Assembly: GCF_030930995.1 (NCBI RefSeq)
Contig: NZ_CP133217.1
Location: 806,001 to 870,000, forward strand
Length of the DNA: 64,000 nt
From: Thiothrix subterranea
GTDB lineage: Bacteria; Pseudomonadota; Gammaproteobacteria; Thiotrichales; Thiotrichaceae
Direction: 5' to 3'
The notes below the pieces were generated by a model. The model saw only the letters and a program-made list of their open reading frames with translations. It did no database searches and had not been told where the DNA came from. The translations under genes and the position numbers were made by a program. Shown here in pieces: positions 35,072 through 43,572 of this stretch. How positions within the stretch are numbered: the first letter of the stretch is position 1; every line of letters starts with the position of its first letter.

Positions 35072-35824
35072 GCCGCCAATGCCGTCAACCATTAGCTTGC
35101 AGCCGGTGAGGAACAAAAACACATAAGCGATTTGGAAAAACTGTTTTTCCGGTACACGGTGATGCAATTTGTAGCCTAACCAAATCCCAAACGCTGCAAT
35201 CGGCAACAACAGCACCGACGCGCCAATGTTCGTGCTGTTGAACTGCCCCAGCGCCGCATAAGGAATCAGCTTCACGTAATTCACGCTGGTAAAAAACAAC
35301 ACCGTGGTTGCTTGATACACCGTTTTATCCAGCTTTTGTGGCAACAGGTAAATATTCACCGGCGGGCCTCCCGCGTGCGCCACAAAACTGGTGAACCCGG
35401 CAATGCTGCCCCAAAACAGCCCCGATTTTGCCCCCGGCTTGCCCATTGCCAAGCGCTGGAATGGCTTGAACCAATAATTCAACGCAAACCCGACCGCAAT
35501 CAGCCCCACCAATAAACGCACATCGCTGGCACGAAAATACGTAAACGTGAACGCGCCAATCACAATGCCCAGCAGCGCAGCGGGTAATAATTGCTGAAGG
35601 TGCGCCCATGACCAGCGTTTCCAAAAGGCTTTCAGCGCCATCAAATCCATCACGCACAAAATCGGCAGCAAAATCGCCGCCGCTTGCGCCGGGGGCATGG
35701 TCAGCGCCATTAACGGCACGCCCAATACCCCCAAACCGCCGCCCATGCCGCCTTTCGAGATGCCGACGATAAGCAGCGCCAGCACAGCCATGGTTAGCGT
35801 TAACGGGTCAGATAATACGTTCAT
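35048..35824 (-). CDS. TauE/SafE-family sulfite/anion exporter
   Basis: A 258-residue inner-membrane protein with about eight hydrophobic segments. Family marks are the GISKGGMGGGLGVLGVPLMAL repeat near residue 22-42 and SFVAHAGGPPVNIYLLP in the second half. TauE/SafE proteins move sulfite or sulfonate-type anions; the exact substrate is not readable. In a sulfur oxidiser sulfite export would be sensible, but this is inference. Its 3' end overlaps the end of the truncated CorC gene by 24 bases (convergent). Confidence 0.85.
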   Translation of the reverse strand: MNVLSDPLTLTMAVLALLIVGISKGGMGGGLGVLGVPLMALTMPPAQAAAILLPILCVMDLMALKAFWKRWSWAHLQQLLPAALLGIVIGAFTFTYFRASDVRLLVGLIAVGFALNYWFKPFQRLAMGKPGAKSGLFWGSIAGFTSFVAHAGGPPVNIYLLPQKLDKTVYQATTVLFFTSVNYVKLIPYAALGQFNSTNIGASVLLLPIAAFGIWLGYKLHHRVPEKQFFQIAYVFLFLTGCKLMVDGIGGLITGSGV

Positions 35825-35842
35825 TCGGGTAATGCACTTCGC

Positions 35843-37024
35843 TTAACGGCAGGGTTGATAATGACCATTCGGCCAGCACGGGGCGGAGAGCATTTCACCT
35901 AAGTTAGCGGCTCGCAAGCGTTCACTCACTTCCAGCAAACGGCTCACCAAACCTTCTTCCACGGCGGCGTAAGCCTCGGAATCGACTTGGCGTTTCACCA
36001 CAATGCCCAGCAATTCGGTGATCGCATTGCCCACCGAATTCTGCGAAATCGTCACCACCAAGCGCCCCTTGTCATCGCGGAACAGTATTTGCTTGTACGC
36101 CGGTCGCCAGCGAATATCGTTGGCAAATTGCGGGTCTTGAATCACTTTTTCGCGTAAATCCCGCGCCACGCGCACAAAACGCTGATTGCCCAGCAACACA
36201 TCGTCAATCTGGTGGGGGAAATTGGCATTATCCGGCACTCGCGCTTCGCCCGTTGCCACCAGCGAAAAGAAGGTGCGGTAGAAATCCAAAAAGCCGCGCA
36301 ACACTTGCTCGTATTCGTGCCAGAAATACTGGTCTTTCAAGCGTTCCGCCCCGCCGACCACTTCCCAACACGGCAAGCCTTGCGGGTAGCCCGTTAATTG
36401 CAGGGAAGCGGCTTCGGTGGGTAACAGCTTGAGGATTTGCAAATCCAATACTTCCAAAAATTTGCCGTAAGCCTCACTTAATTGGCGCAAAAATAAGGTG
36501 TTATGCCCGCTATCGGTTAGGTTGGGGTTATTGGCATCGGCTTCCTTGGCATTGCGCAATTCTGCCATCGGGAACACCATGAAGTGGTTGTGAATCATGC
36601 GGATACTGGGAACACCCGGTTTGTTCAACGGCCAGGTCGAATCCAGACTGGCTTCCCCGCATAAAATCAGGTGTTCGGCAGGGTCGGGGTATTTCTCAAA
36701 CATGTAATCGCAGATGATTTGCGTCATCTTCGACCAGACTTTCTTTTCCTGACGTTTCATCTGATCGCGGCGTACCGGGCGACCCAGCGGATCCAGAATG
36801 CGGCGCGAACAATCCAAAATAATCGAGGTGTCGAATTCCACGCTATGCCCGACCAACTTGCGGTAGAGCAGCAAATCTTCCGGGGTACGGAACAAGCCGT
36901 TTTCTTCGGCAAGGTTTTTCAGATTGGCGGGGCTGTTGAAAAATTCCACCTGCGTCATGCCTTGCGGTACTTTCAGGGACATTTGCGGGCAAGGGGTAGC
37001 GATTTCACGGGGTGCTGTTTTCAT
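35843..37024 (-). CDS. conserved-looking protein of unknown function
   Basis: A 393-residue soluble protein I do not recognise. It has no signal peptide or membrane helix. Notable segments are HNHFMVFPMAEL near the middle, DCSRRILDPLGRPVRRDQMKR in the first third, and a C-terminal VKRQVDSEAYAAVEEGLVSRL. The composition, codon use and an upstream gene (19-base gap to the TauE gene) all support a real gene. The HNH-like triad is not enough to call a nuclease or nucleotidyltransferase. Confidence 0.7.
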   Translation of the reverse strand: MKTAPREIATPCPQMSLKVPQGMTQVEFFNSPANLKNLAEENGLFRTPEDLLLYRKLVGHSVEFDTSIILDCSRRILDPLGRPVRRDQMKRQEKKVWSKMTQIICDYMFEKYPDPAEHLILCGEASLDSTWPLNKPGVPSIRMIHNHFMVFPMAELRNAKEADANNPNLTDSGHNTLFLRQLSEAYGKFLEVLDLQILKLLPTEAASLQLTGYPQGLPCWEVVGGAERLKDQYFWHEYEQVLRGFLDFYRTFFSLVATGEARVPDNANFPHQIDDVLLGNQRFVRVARDLREKVIQDPQFANDIRWRPAYKQILFRDDKGRLVVTISQNSVGNAITELLGIVVKRQVDSEAYAAVEEGLVSRLLEVSERLRAANLGEMLSAPCWPNGHYQPCR

Positions 37025-37067
37025 GGGTGCGGCATCACTTTAGTTATGGGAAAACTCCTGTGTGTTT

Positions 37068-37463
37068 TTACCCCGATCGGAACAGGTATACAAGCAGCAA
37101 CACGAACAAAGCAATCAGTAACCAGCCGCCGAATTCTTCCCAGAGCATTTTCATGAAACTGGGGTTGGGGGGATTGGCCTTTTTCTGTTCAGGTTTGGTA
37201 TTGAGCGCTTTCAGTACCTCGTCTTTCACTTGCTGATGCAAGTCTTCATGCATCCCCGGAATGGGTTTGGCATCGACCAAGGTTGTGACCATGTGTTCTT
37301 TAATGCCCGCTTTGAGACCGGCTTTCATGCCCTCTTCGTGACCTTTTTTAAAACCGTCGCCCGCGCCTGTTTTGTAGCCTTTTAGCAGCCCTTGATTCCA
37401 CCCAGCGCGATACGCCAGCCACGCGACCACCATTAGCGCCAAACCAAACAATACCCAGATCAT
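37068..37463 (-). CDS. small membrane protein with glycine-periodic helix
   Basis: A 131-residue protein. An N-terminal membrane helix (MIWVLFGLALMVVAWLAYRA) is followed by a basic region with regularly spaced glycines (GLLKGYKTGAGDGFKKGHEE, GMKAGLKAGIKE), which resembles Yae1-like repeats. A middle acidic part and a second C-terminal helix (LLIALFVLLLVYLF) end it. No family is assigned. The gene lies upstream of the unknown 393-residue gene on the same strand and could share its transcript. Confidence 0.6.
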   Translation of the reverse strand: MIWVLFGLALMVVAWLAYRAGWNQGLLKGYKTGAGDGFKKGHEEGMKAGLKAGIKEHMVTTLVDAKPIPGMHEDLHQQVKDEVLKALNTKPEQKKANPPNPSFMKMLWEEFGGWLLIALFVLLLVYLFRSG

Positions 37464-37591
37464 GACAACACTCGATTCCTTTATTGATAAGATTAATAGT
37501 ACAAAATCCCTGACAGCATCCGTCTTTTTGCTTAATCCAGCGATTTACTTGAGAATCAAACCATAATTTTAAGCGATAAGTGGTAATGCAA

Positions 37592-37756
37592 ATGAAAACG
37601 TGGATGTGTGTGGTGTGCGGTTGGATTTACGACGAAGCAAGTGGACTGCCAGATGAAGGTATCCCACCGGGTACGCCTTGGGAAGCGATCCCCGATGATT
37701 GGCGCTGCCCGGATTGCGGCGTGGGCAAGGACGATTTTGAGATGATGGAAGTCTAA
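37592..37756 (+). CDS. rubredoxin
   Basis: A 54-residue rubredoxin. It has both metal-binding pairs, [10 protein letters not shown] (Cys6, Cys9) and [11 protein letters not shown] (Cys39, Cys42), and the usual [15 protein letters not shown] bridge. It carries one electron at an iron with four cysteine ligands, usually serving alkane hydroxylases, oxygen or peroxide reductases. Start at 37592 is one of three candidates (ATG also at 37586). It stands alone between divergent and convergent genes, so its partner is not clear from here. Confidence 0.93.
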   Translation: MKTWMCVVCGWIYDEASGLPDEGIPPGTPWEAIPDDWRCPDCGVGKDDFEMMEV

Positions 37757-37798
37757 TGCTGGCGAAATATTTACTGATTTACAACTGATGACTTGATA

Positions 37799-38233
37799 TT
37801 ACGCAGAAGAAACCCCTCCCAACCTCCCCTTATCAGGGGAGGAGCTAAGAGACAGCACCTCCAATCTGGCGAGGATTTGTTCTATGAGGTGTAGGTAAAC
37901 TCCCTGTGGATTGCCAAGGACTTCATCGTTGGTGTAACGGATGATCTGTAAATCATAAGCGTTGAGGATGCGGGTACGTTCTGTATCGTATTCCATTTTA
38001 TCAGCGTGACTATCGCCATCAATTTCAATGGCTAAAGCTAATGTTGCACAGTAGAAATCAACGATATAACCGTCAATAGGCTTCTGACGCAAAAATTTAA
38101 AACCTGTCAATTGTCTACGGCGCAGAATCTCTGACCACATCTTGTATTCAGCAGGCGTCGGGTTTTTCCGGTTAACCCGTGCTAATGCAACAAGGTTGTC
38201 ATGATAGGGTTGATAACAGCGACTTTTCATCAT
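37799..38233 (-). CDS. DUF559 (Vsr-like) endonuclease domain protein
   Basis: A 144-residue protein of the DUF559 group, a PD-(D/E)xK-like fold akin to very-short-patch repair endonucleases. Landmarks are PTPAEYKMWSEILRRRQLTG, FKFLRQKPIDGYIVDFYC and LAIEIDGDSHADKMEYD, where the acidic residues and the glutamate should form the metal site. The C-terminal tail (SSSPDKGRLGGV) is encoded by the left arm of a perfect 38-bp inverted repeat that brackets the gene. The gene is therefore part of a small bounded unit. Confidence 0.82.
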   Translation of the reverse strand: MMKSRCYQPYHDNLVALARVNRKNPTPAEYKMWSEILRRRQLTGFKFLRQKPIDGYIVDFYCATLALAIEIDGDSHADKMEYDTERTRILNAYDLQIIRYTNDEVLGNPQGVYLHLIEQILARLEVLSLSSSPDKGRLGGVSSA

Positions 38234-38332
38234 TTAACGTTAGCAAAAGAACGCCATGAGGCTCAAATCAAACCGCTCAAAGGCATCCATTCTTGCTCCT
38301 CCCCTGATAAGGGGAGGTTGGGAGGGGTTTCT
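37808..38332. mobile_element. 525-bp unit with perfect 38-bp inverted repeats around DUF559
   Basis: The left arm (37808-37845) and the right arm (38295-38332) are exact reverse complements over 38 bases. Each arm holds an inner palindrome CTCCCCTTATCAGGGGAG. Only the DUF559 gene lies between. The layout resembles a miniature transposon with its own nuclease, but no transposase and no flanking duplication are seen. Confidence 0.75.
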
Positions 38333-38367
38333 TTTTTAACATCAGTAACATAACTTAATAAGGTTTA

Positions 38368-41091
38368 TCAACCGCCCACCAACCCCCGATACCGCTCAAA
38401 CAACCACGTCAGCCGTTCCATATCACTGCCAAACTTTTCCTTGCGGTAACACTGATCCACCGCTTTATCCAATGCGGTATGGGCTTTGCGCAAATCCGGC
38501 GGCATGGCAGTCGGGTCGTACATATCCGCCAAGGTTGAGGTCGGGTAATTCTTCCGCGCATCCAGCACCGCTTGCGCGGCGGCTTCCACCTTTTTGCGCT
38601 GCTTGTCGTCGGCATCAGGCCACGGAAAATTGTTGTAAACCAGCTTGGCAGAATAGCGGTAACGGCTTTCCAAACGTCCACAAACGGCGCTCATCCAAAC
38701 CATGTTCATTTTGGCTTCCAGCACACCAAACTCATAGAGTGTTGCATTAGGAACCATATTATTAAGGTCGGTAGAAATGGTATTTTGGTCAAAAAATCCC
38801 ATTGGTACATACTCACGACGCTCTGATGACACCCTTGGAATCAGTACATAGCTGGATGGATTTTTTGTGTCACGAAACTGTGTTGGACACTCAGCTAATT
38901 TTCTCGCACCAGCATCTATGCTGTTTAACCTCATTTCTTTAACTTGAGCAACACGCTTCATGACTTCTGGCAAGGCACGCAATTCATTGGGCTGAATACC
39001 GACTAACCACAAACACCAACGCTCCTTGCCGTTAATGAATTCTTCCGCACCAAGCAGCGGTTTTAACCATTTTGCAGCAAGGGGTTCTTTTTCCAATAGC
39101 GCGGTTTTTTCATCAGGCGATAGCAATAAAAATCCACCATCCACCGGCTTATTACCGTACACAACTTCAGACACGTTACACAGTGGTTTTGTCCGATTAT
39201 CAACCACTATATCGGGTGCGTCGATCAGATAGGGATTGATATTATTGGCAGCAATTTCGACAGGTTCGCCCTTGATATTCGGGTAATCGAAAATGCGTTT
39301 GCCCTCAGTATCAAAGTTGGCAAACCCCACGATCACCACATGCACCGCCGCTTTACCGCGTGCTTCAGAATCCCACGAAAAGGTACGGTGCGCAAAATGC
39401 AGACGGATACCCTGATTCAGCAGCGGTTGCCATAACGGTGCAACCTGTTCGCCTTGCGTAATCGAATTGGTAGAAACAAACGCCACCGTGGTACGTGTTC
39501 CCCGTATAAACTGCGCCGCTTTGTAAAACCAGCAGGTCACGTAATCCAAACTTTTATAGTTTTTCAACGTGCTGAACAGCTTATCCATATCGGCATTTTG
39601 CGCCTCACCACGGAAATTTTTACCCACAAAGGGCGGGTTGCCGATGATGTGGTTCAGGTTGGCAGGCTTGATCACCGTCGCCCAATCGAGTTGCAGCGAA
39701 TTGCCAATCACAATATGCGCGGAAGATTTCAACGGCAGCAAATCCGGTTCACGCCCAAACTGACGCGCAAATTCACGATTCATCTGATGCTGCGTCAGCC
39801 ACATCGCCACTTCCGCAATCCGCACCGGCCATTCCTCAATCTCAATGCCATGAAAATGTTCCAGCTTAATCGTCGGCTCGACCGTAATATCCAACCCCCG
39901 ATGCGCGTCACTGTGCTGCGCCTGCAACACCGCCAACTCCAACAAACGCAATTCGCGGTAGGTAATGATCAGAAAGTTACCGCACCCACATGCCGGATCA
40001 AGGAACTGCAACGCCGTCAAACGCTGCTGAAACGCCGCCAACTTCTTACGCTTGTCACGATTGCCACCCTGTTGAATCGCGCTGAATTCCGCCCACAACG
40101 CATCCAAAAACAACGGCTTAATCAAGCGCAAAATGTGCGTTTCGCTGGTGTAATGCGCCCCCAATTCGCGCCGCGCCGCCTTATCCATCACCGACTGAAA
40201 CAGCGAACCAAAAATCGCAGGCGAAATACTGCCCCAATCAAAATGCGAACAATCCAGCAAAGCCTCGCGCATCTCCGCATCAAACGACGGCAAATCCAGT
40301 TTTTCACCGAACAAATGACCGTTCACGTAAGGAAAATCGTTCAACTCTGCCAGCAAATGCTTGCCCCGCGCATTCACCGGCTTATCCAAGGTTTGAAACA
40401 GCTTGTTTAGGCGCGAATCAGTGTCAGAACCGTCTGGCGCAGTAAAATGTTCGAGGTAGTTGTAGAACTGGTGGCGGGAAAAAATCCCCGTATCTTCCGC
40501 AAACAAACAGAACAAAATACGCACCAAAAACACTTCCAGCTCATGCCCCGCACAACCCGCATCCTGTAGCGCATCGTGCAGCTTACCCAAGCGTTCCGCC
40601 GCCTTAATATTCAGCGCGTATTCCTGAATGCTTTCCCCGTGATTGTCCAACCCCGCCATGAAATCAAAAAACTCAATTTTGTCGGGCAAGTCCTCAATGG
40701 CAATGTCATGCTCCAAACGCCGATCAAGGTCGTACAATTTGAAGCGAGCAAAATCCGACAACAACACGTAACGCGGGCGGTCACGTTGGTCTTTTATCTG
40801 CTGAAAATAATCGAAGGCTTGCGATTTGGCTTTATCGAGGGATTTACCGCGTGATTTGTGTTCAACCAACAACACGCCTTTCCAAAACAGGTCAATAAAG
40901 CCTTTGGTGTTATCGGTGCGCTCGACGGCATGTTCAAACGCCGCGACACTCTTACGATTGACCCCGAAAATGGCAAAAAACGCATCCCAAAAGGACTTGG
41001 CTTCGGCTTCCTCCCGCGTTTCATTGCCCCATTCTTTGACGAACGCCAGCGCGTTGCCACGGATAGTCTTGCGGTTGGAAAGTGCTGCCAT
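38368..41091 (-). CDS. MmeI-like (type IIG/IIL) restriction-methylation enzyme
   Basis: A 907-residue single-chain enzyme. The N-terminus holds a PD-ExK nuclease motif (Asp67, Glu77, Lys79 in FIDLFWKGVLLVEHKSRGK). A helical linker is followed by an N6-adenine methyltransferase with FLDPACGCGNFL and NPPF (HIIGNPPFVGK), then a target-recognition part and a C-terminal helix bundle. The architecture and order fit the MmeI family, which cuts and methylates with one polypeptide. Other possibilities are BREX/DISARM-like methylases, which lack the N-terminal nuclease motif. The start at 41091 (MAALSNRKTIRGNALAF) is preferred over 41166 because it is the family's usual opening. Confidence 0.85.
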   Translation of the reverse strand: MAALSNRKTIRGNALAFVKEWGNETREEAEAKSFWDAFFAIFGVNRKSVAAFEHAVERTDNTKGFIDLFWKGVLLVEHKSRGKSLDKAKSQAFDYFQQIKDQRDRPRYVLLSDFARFKLYDLDRRLEHDIAIEDLPDKIEFFDFMAGLDNHGESIQEYALNIKAAERLGKLHDALQDAGCAGHELEVFLVRILFCLFAEDTGIFSRHQFYNYLEHFTAPDGSDTDSRLNKLFQTLDKPVNARGKHLLAELNDFPYVNGHLFGEKLDLPSFDAEMREALLDCSHFDWGSISPAIFGSLFQSVMDKAARRELGAHYTSETHILRLIKPLFLDALWAEFSAIQQGGNRDKRKKLAAFQQRLTALQFLDPACGCGNFLIITYRELRLLELAVLQAQHSDAHRGLDITVEPTIKLEHFHGIEIEEWPVRIAEVAMWLTQHQMNREFARQFGREPDLLPLKSSAHIVIGNSLQLDWATVIKPANLNHIIGNPPFVGKNFRGEAQNADMDKLFSTLKNYKSLDYVTCWFYKAAQFIRGTRTTVAFVSTNSITQGEQVAPLWQPLLNQGIRLHFAHRTFSWDSEARGKAAVHVVIVGFANFDTEGKRIFDYPNIKGEPVEIAANNINPYLIDAPDIVVDNRTKPLCNVSEVVYGNKPVDGGFLLLSPDEKTALLEKEPLAAKWLKPLLGAEEFINGKERWCLWLVGIQPNELRALPEVMKRVAQVKEMRLNSIDAGARKLAECPTQFRDTKNPSSYVLIPRVSSERREYVPMGFFDQNTISTDLNNMVPNATLYEFGVLEAKMNMVWMSAVCGRLESRYRYSAKLVYNNFPWPDADDKQRKKVEAAAQAVLDARKNYPTSTLADMYDPTAMPPDLRKAHTALDKAVDQCYRKEKFGSDMERLTWLFERYRGLVGG

Positions 41092-41246
41092 GTGAATAAG
41101 CCCAGAATCGAAAGCGAGGATAGTAGCGCAGAAAGCCAGCAGCGAGGAATAGCGCCACCCGTCCATTTTTCTGCTGGAAGTCTGAAACTTTCCGCAATTA
41201 TGCTAAACTGATCGGCACTTTTTGAGACTGAAAACGAGAGTTCGAC

Positions 41247-41996
41247 ATGGCCGGTCATAGCAAATGGGCAAACATCAAACACCAGAAAGCCTCGGTTGAT
41301 AAGAAACGCGGCAAAATCTGGACGAAAATCATCCGCGAAATCACCGTAGCGGCACGCGAAGGCAAAACCTCCGACCCCAACACCAACCCGCGCTTGCGCC
41401 TCGCCGTGGATAAAGGGCTGAGTGCCAATATGACACGCGACACCATCGAAAAAGCTTGCAAGCGCGGCGCGGGCGAAACCAACACCGACAATTATGTCGA
41501 AGTGCGTTACGAAGGCTATGGTCCCGGCGGGATTGCGGTGATCGTCGAAACCATGACCGATAACGTCAACCGTACCGTCGGCGAAGTGCGCCACGCCCTC
41601 ACCAAACACGGTGGCAACCTCGGCACGAATGGCTCGGTCGCCTTCCAATTCAAGAAAATCGGTGTGATGAACTTTGCCCCCGGTTTGGATGAAGAAAAGC
41701 TCATGGAGGCCGCTTTAGAAGCCGGTGCTGAAGACATTCAAATGGATGATGATGGCTCGGCTGAAATCGTGACTACCCCGGAAGATTTCGCTGCGGTGAA
41801 AGTTGCCCTGATTGCAGCAGGCTTCACCCCCGACCATGATGAAGTCACCATGCGGGCTGACAACCTCACCCTCGTTGAAGGCGATACCGCTGCCAAATTG
41901 CTGAAGATGATCGACATGCTGGAAGATTTGGATGATGTGCAAGAAGTCTTCACCAATGCTGACTTCAACGATGCCGATTTAGCGGCGCATGGTTAA
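41247..41996 (+). CDS. yebC: YebC/PmpR-family regulatory protein
   Basis: A 249-residue protein with the family start [20 protein letters not shown] and [12 protein letters not shown] in the middle. YebC-type proteins act as transcription regulators, and newer work links them to translation of proline runs. It opens the yebC-ruvC-ruvA group, an order common in proteobacteria, and its stop abuts the ruvC GTG. It reads in the opposite direction from the MmeI-like gene with 155 bases between. Confidence 0.95.
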   Translation: MAGHSKWANIKHQKASVDKKRGKIWTKIIREITVAAREGKTSDPNTNPRLRLAVDKGLSANMTRDTIEKACKRGAGETNTDNYVEVRYEGYGPGGIAVIVETMTDNVNRTVGEVRHALTKHGGNLGTNGSVAFQFKKIGVMNFAPGLDEEKLMEAALEAGAEDIQMDDDGSAEIVTTPEDFAAVKVALIAAGFTPDHDEVTMRADNLTLVEGDTAAKLLKMIDMLEDLDDVQEVFTNADFNDADLAAHG

Positions 41997-42500
41997 GTGA
42001 CCACCCGCCGGATTCTAGGCATTGACCCCGGTTCGCGGATTACCGGAATCGGGATTATCGACACGGATGGGCGACGCAATCAGCACGTTTTCAGCACCTG
42101 CTTGCGCTTAGGCGATGCGTCGTTTCCCGAACGGCTGGGAACGATTTTCAGCGAACTGACCCGCATTATTCGCGAATACCAGCCGATTGAAATGGCGATT
42201 GAAAGCGTGTTCGTCTCCAACAACCCCGCGTCGGCACTCAAATTGGGGCAAGCGCGAGGGGCAGCGATTTGCGCGGGGGTGATTGCCGGTTTGCCGGTCG
42301 CCGAATACAGCCCCAAAGAGGTCAAACAAGCCACCGTCGGCAAGGGCGGCGCGGATAAAGCCCAAGTGCAACACATGGTTAAACTGCTGCTCAGTTTGCA
42401 AGGGCGGTTACAAGTCGATACAGCAGATGCGCTGGCGGTGGCATTGTGCCATGCTCATGCCAGTCACTTGCAACAACGTCTTAGGAGTACCGTAGCATGA
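41997..42500 (+). CDS. ruvC: crossover junction endodeoxyribonuclease RuvC
   Basis: A 167-residue Holliday-junction resolvase. Catalytic acids are visible in [11 protein letters not shown] (first Asp), IESVF (Glu) and [14 protein letters not shown] (last Asp pair). It cuts junctions bound by RuvAB. The start is GTG right after the yebC stop, and its end overlaps the ruvA start by four bases (ATGA). Confidence 0.95.
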   Translation: MTTRRILGIDPGSRITGIGIIDTDGRRNQHVFSTCLRLGDASFPERLGTIFSELTRIIREYQPIEMAIESVFVSNNPASALKLGQARGAAICAGVIAGLPVAEYSPKEVKQATVGKGGADKAQVQHMVKLLLSLQGRLQVDTADALAVALCHAHASHLQQRLRSTVA

Positions 42501-43096
42501 TTGGATTATTACGCGGCAAATTACTCATCAAACAACCCCCCGATTTACTGCTGGATGTGAATGGCGTGGGCTACGAAGTGCAGGCTTCGATGACCACGTT
42601 CTACGATCTGCCGGAATTGCACCAAGAAGTGACGCTCTACACCCATTTTGTGGTGCGTGAAGACGCGCAATTGCTGTACGGCTTCAGCTCCCAAACCGAA
42701 CGCGAACTGTTCCGGCATTTGCTCAAAGTGAATGGGGTTGGTCCCAAAATGGCGCTGGCGATTGTGTCGGGCATGAGTCCTGTGGAATTCAATCAAGTGA
42801 TTCACGCGGCGGATATTGCCCGCTTGAGCCGCATTCCGGGCGTTGGCAAGAAAACGGCGGAACGCTTGGTGATTGAATTGCGTGACCGTTTGCCCAAAGC
42901 CGAAGCAAGCAGCAGCACGGGGGTTGCCGTTAGCGCTCCCGTTCCGTCCGTGTCGGTCAGTGACGAGGCCGTCAATGCACTGTTAGCACTCGGCTATAAA
43001 CCCGCGCAAGCCAGCCAAATGATTGCTGCTTACGAAAATCAAGGCTTGAGTGTGGAAGACATGATCCGCCAAGCGCTTCGCGCCAGTCTGAACTAG
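42497..43096 (+). CDS. ruvA: Holliday junction branch migration protein RuvA
   Basis: A 199-residue RuvA. The N-terminal OB fold begins [14 protein letters not shown]. Two helix-hairpin-helix segments follow ([31 protein letters not shown]), and domain III ([20 protein letters not shown]) binds RuvB. ruvB, which often follows, is not next; a 476-base intergenic region with a candidate small RNA comes instead. Confidence 0.95.
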   Translation: MIGLLRGKLLIKQPPDLLLDVNGVGYEVQASMTTFYDLPELHQEVTLYTHFVVREDAQLLYGFSSQTERELFRHLLKVNGVGPKMALAIVSGMSPVEFNQVIHAADIARLSRIPGVGKKTAERLVIELRDRLPKAEASSSTGVAVSAPVPSVSVSDEAVNALLALGYKPAQASQMIAAYENQGLSVEDMIRQALRASLN

Positions 43097-43128
43097 GATT
43101 CTCAGGATTAAAAATCTTAGTTCAGACC

Positions 43129-43164
43129 TGACACTCAGACTGTCAATTTTGTCACTTTCTGACA
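43129..43164 (+). promoter_or_regulatory. candidate activator sites upstream of the sigma-54 small RNA promoter
   Basis: Two inverted repeats of the same half-site, TGACA-N7-TGTCA (43129-43145) and TGTCA-N5-TGACA (43150-43164), lie about 90-125 bases before the -24 element. Single TGTCA (43189) and TGACA (43241) copies are also present. Sigma-54 promoters need such enhancer sites. The activator is unknown. Confidence 0.5.
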
Positions 43165-43254
43165 GCATCCACACCTGCCAAGCCACTGTGTCACCTCCAA
43201 TAAAATTATTGTTTAATCAATTAAATTAATGATTTAAGTGTGACAGGGTGTGGT

Positions 43255-43270
43255 TGGCACGGGCGTTGCA
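43255..43270 (+). promoter_or_regulatory. sigma-54 (-24/-12) promoter for the intergenic small RNA
   Basis: TGGCACGGGCGTTGCA agrees with TGGCACGNNNNTTGCW at every fixed position. GG at 43256-43257 and GC at 43268-43269 are ten bases apart. Predicted transcription begins near 43281 in a region with no open frame. Confidence 0.85.
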
Positions 43271-43280
43271 ATAACCCTTG

Positions 43281-43563
43281 CACAGACTGAGACGGCAAAG
43301 ACTAGAAGGTCTGGAAAGGGACGACAACAATAATAAGAAAGGGTTAAGGAAAGCATTTATCAGCAAGCCCCAAGAGATAGCGAGTAGGCATAAACATTAA
43401 TAACAATAAAGCGCCTGACCATATCTCGACTCCTCTACCCCCTGTGGATAACACAGGGGGACTTTATTAGGAGATGATTGTTTGAGAACAACAATAACAA
43501 TAAGACAATAATAATAACATTTGCCCGTGTTGACTGCCCCCGTTCGTCGGGGGCTTCGTTTTT
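43281..43563 (+). ncRNA. candidate sigma-54-dependent small RNA with AAnAAnAA motifs (CrcZ-like architecture)
   Basis: This stretch of about 283 bases has no supportable reading frame. It has four A-rich clusters fitting AAnAAnAA: 43326-43340, 43393-43410, 43487-43504 (AACAACAATAACAATAAG) and 43505-43519. The second lies in the loop of a stem formed by GAGATA/TATCTC and AGGC/GCCT (43374-43427). Other hairpins are AGAC/GTCT (43299-43312) and a 9-bp CCCCCTGTG/CACAGGGGG (43438-43460). A rho-independent terminator ends it. Pseudomonas CrcZ/CrcY share RpoN control, repeated CA motifs that titrate Hfq/Crc, and hairpins. Homology is not claimed; the architecture matches. Confidence 0.65.
43536..43563 (+). 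terminator. rho-independent terminator of the small RNA
   Basis: GCCCCCG-TTCGT-CGGGGGC (43536-43554) is followed by TTCGTTTTT. It also faces the end of mazG on the other strand. Confidence 0.9.
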
Positions 43564-43572
43564 CATGCGCTT

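Noticed and set aside
41092-41166. A start of the MmeI-like gene at 41166
   Set aside because: The 25 extra residues are hydrophobic and unlike the family. The ATG at 41091 gives the usual MAALSNRKTIRG opening.
43281-43500. Possible CsrB/RsmY-type RNA because of several GGA trinucleotides
   Set aside because: Only a few GGA motifs are present and they are not placed in hairpin loops in a regular way, whereas the A-rich AAnAAnAA clusters are numerous and regular. The Hfq/Crc-sponge architecture fits better.
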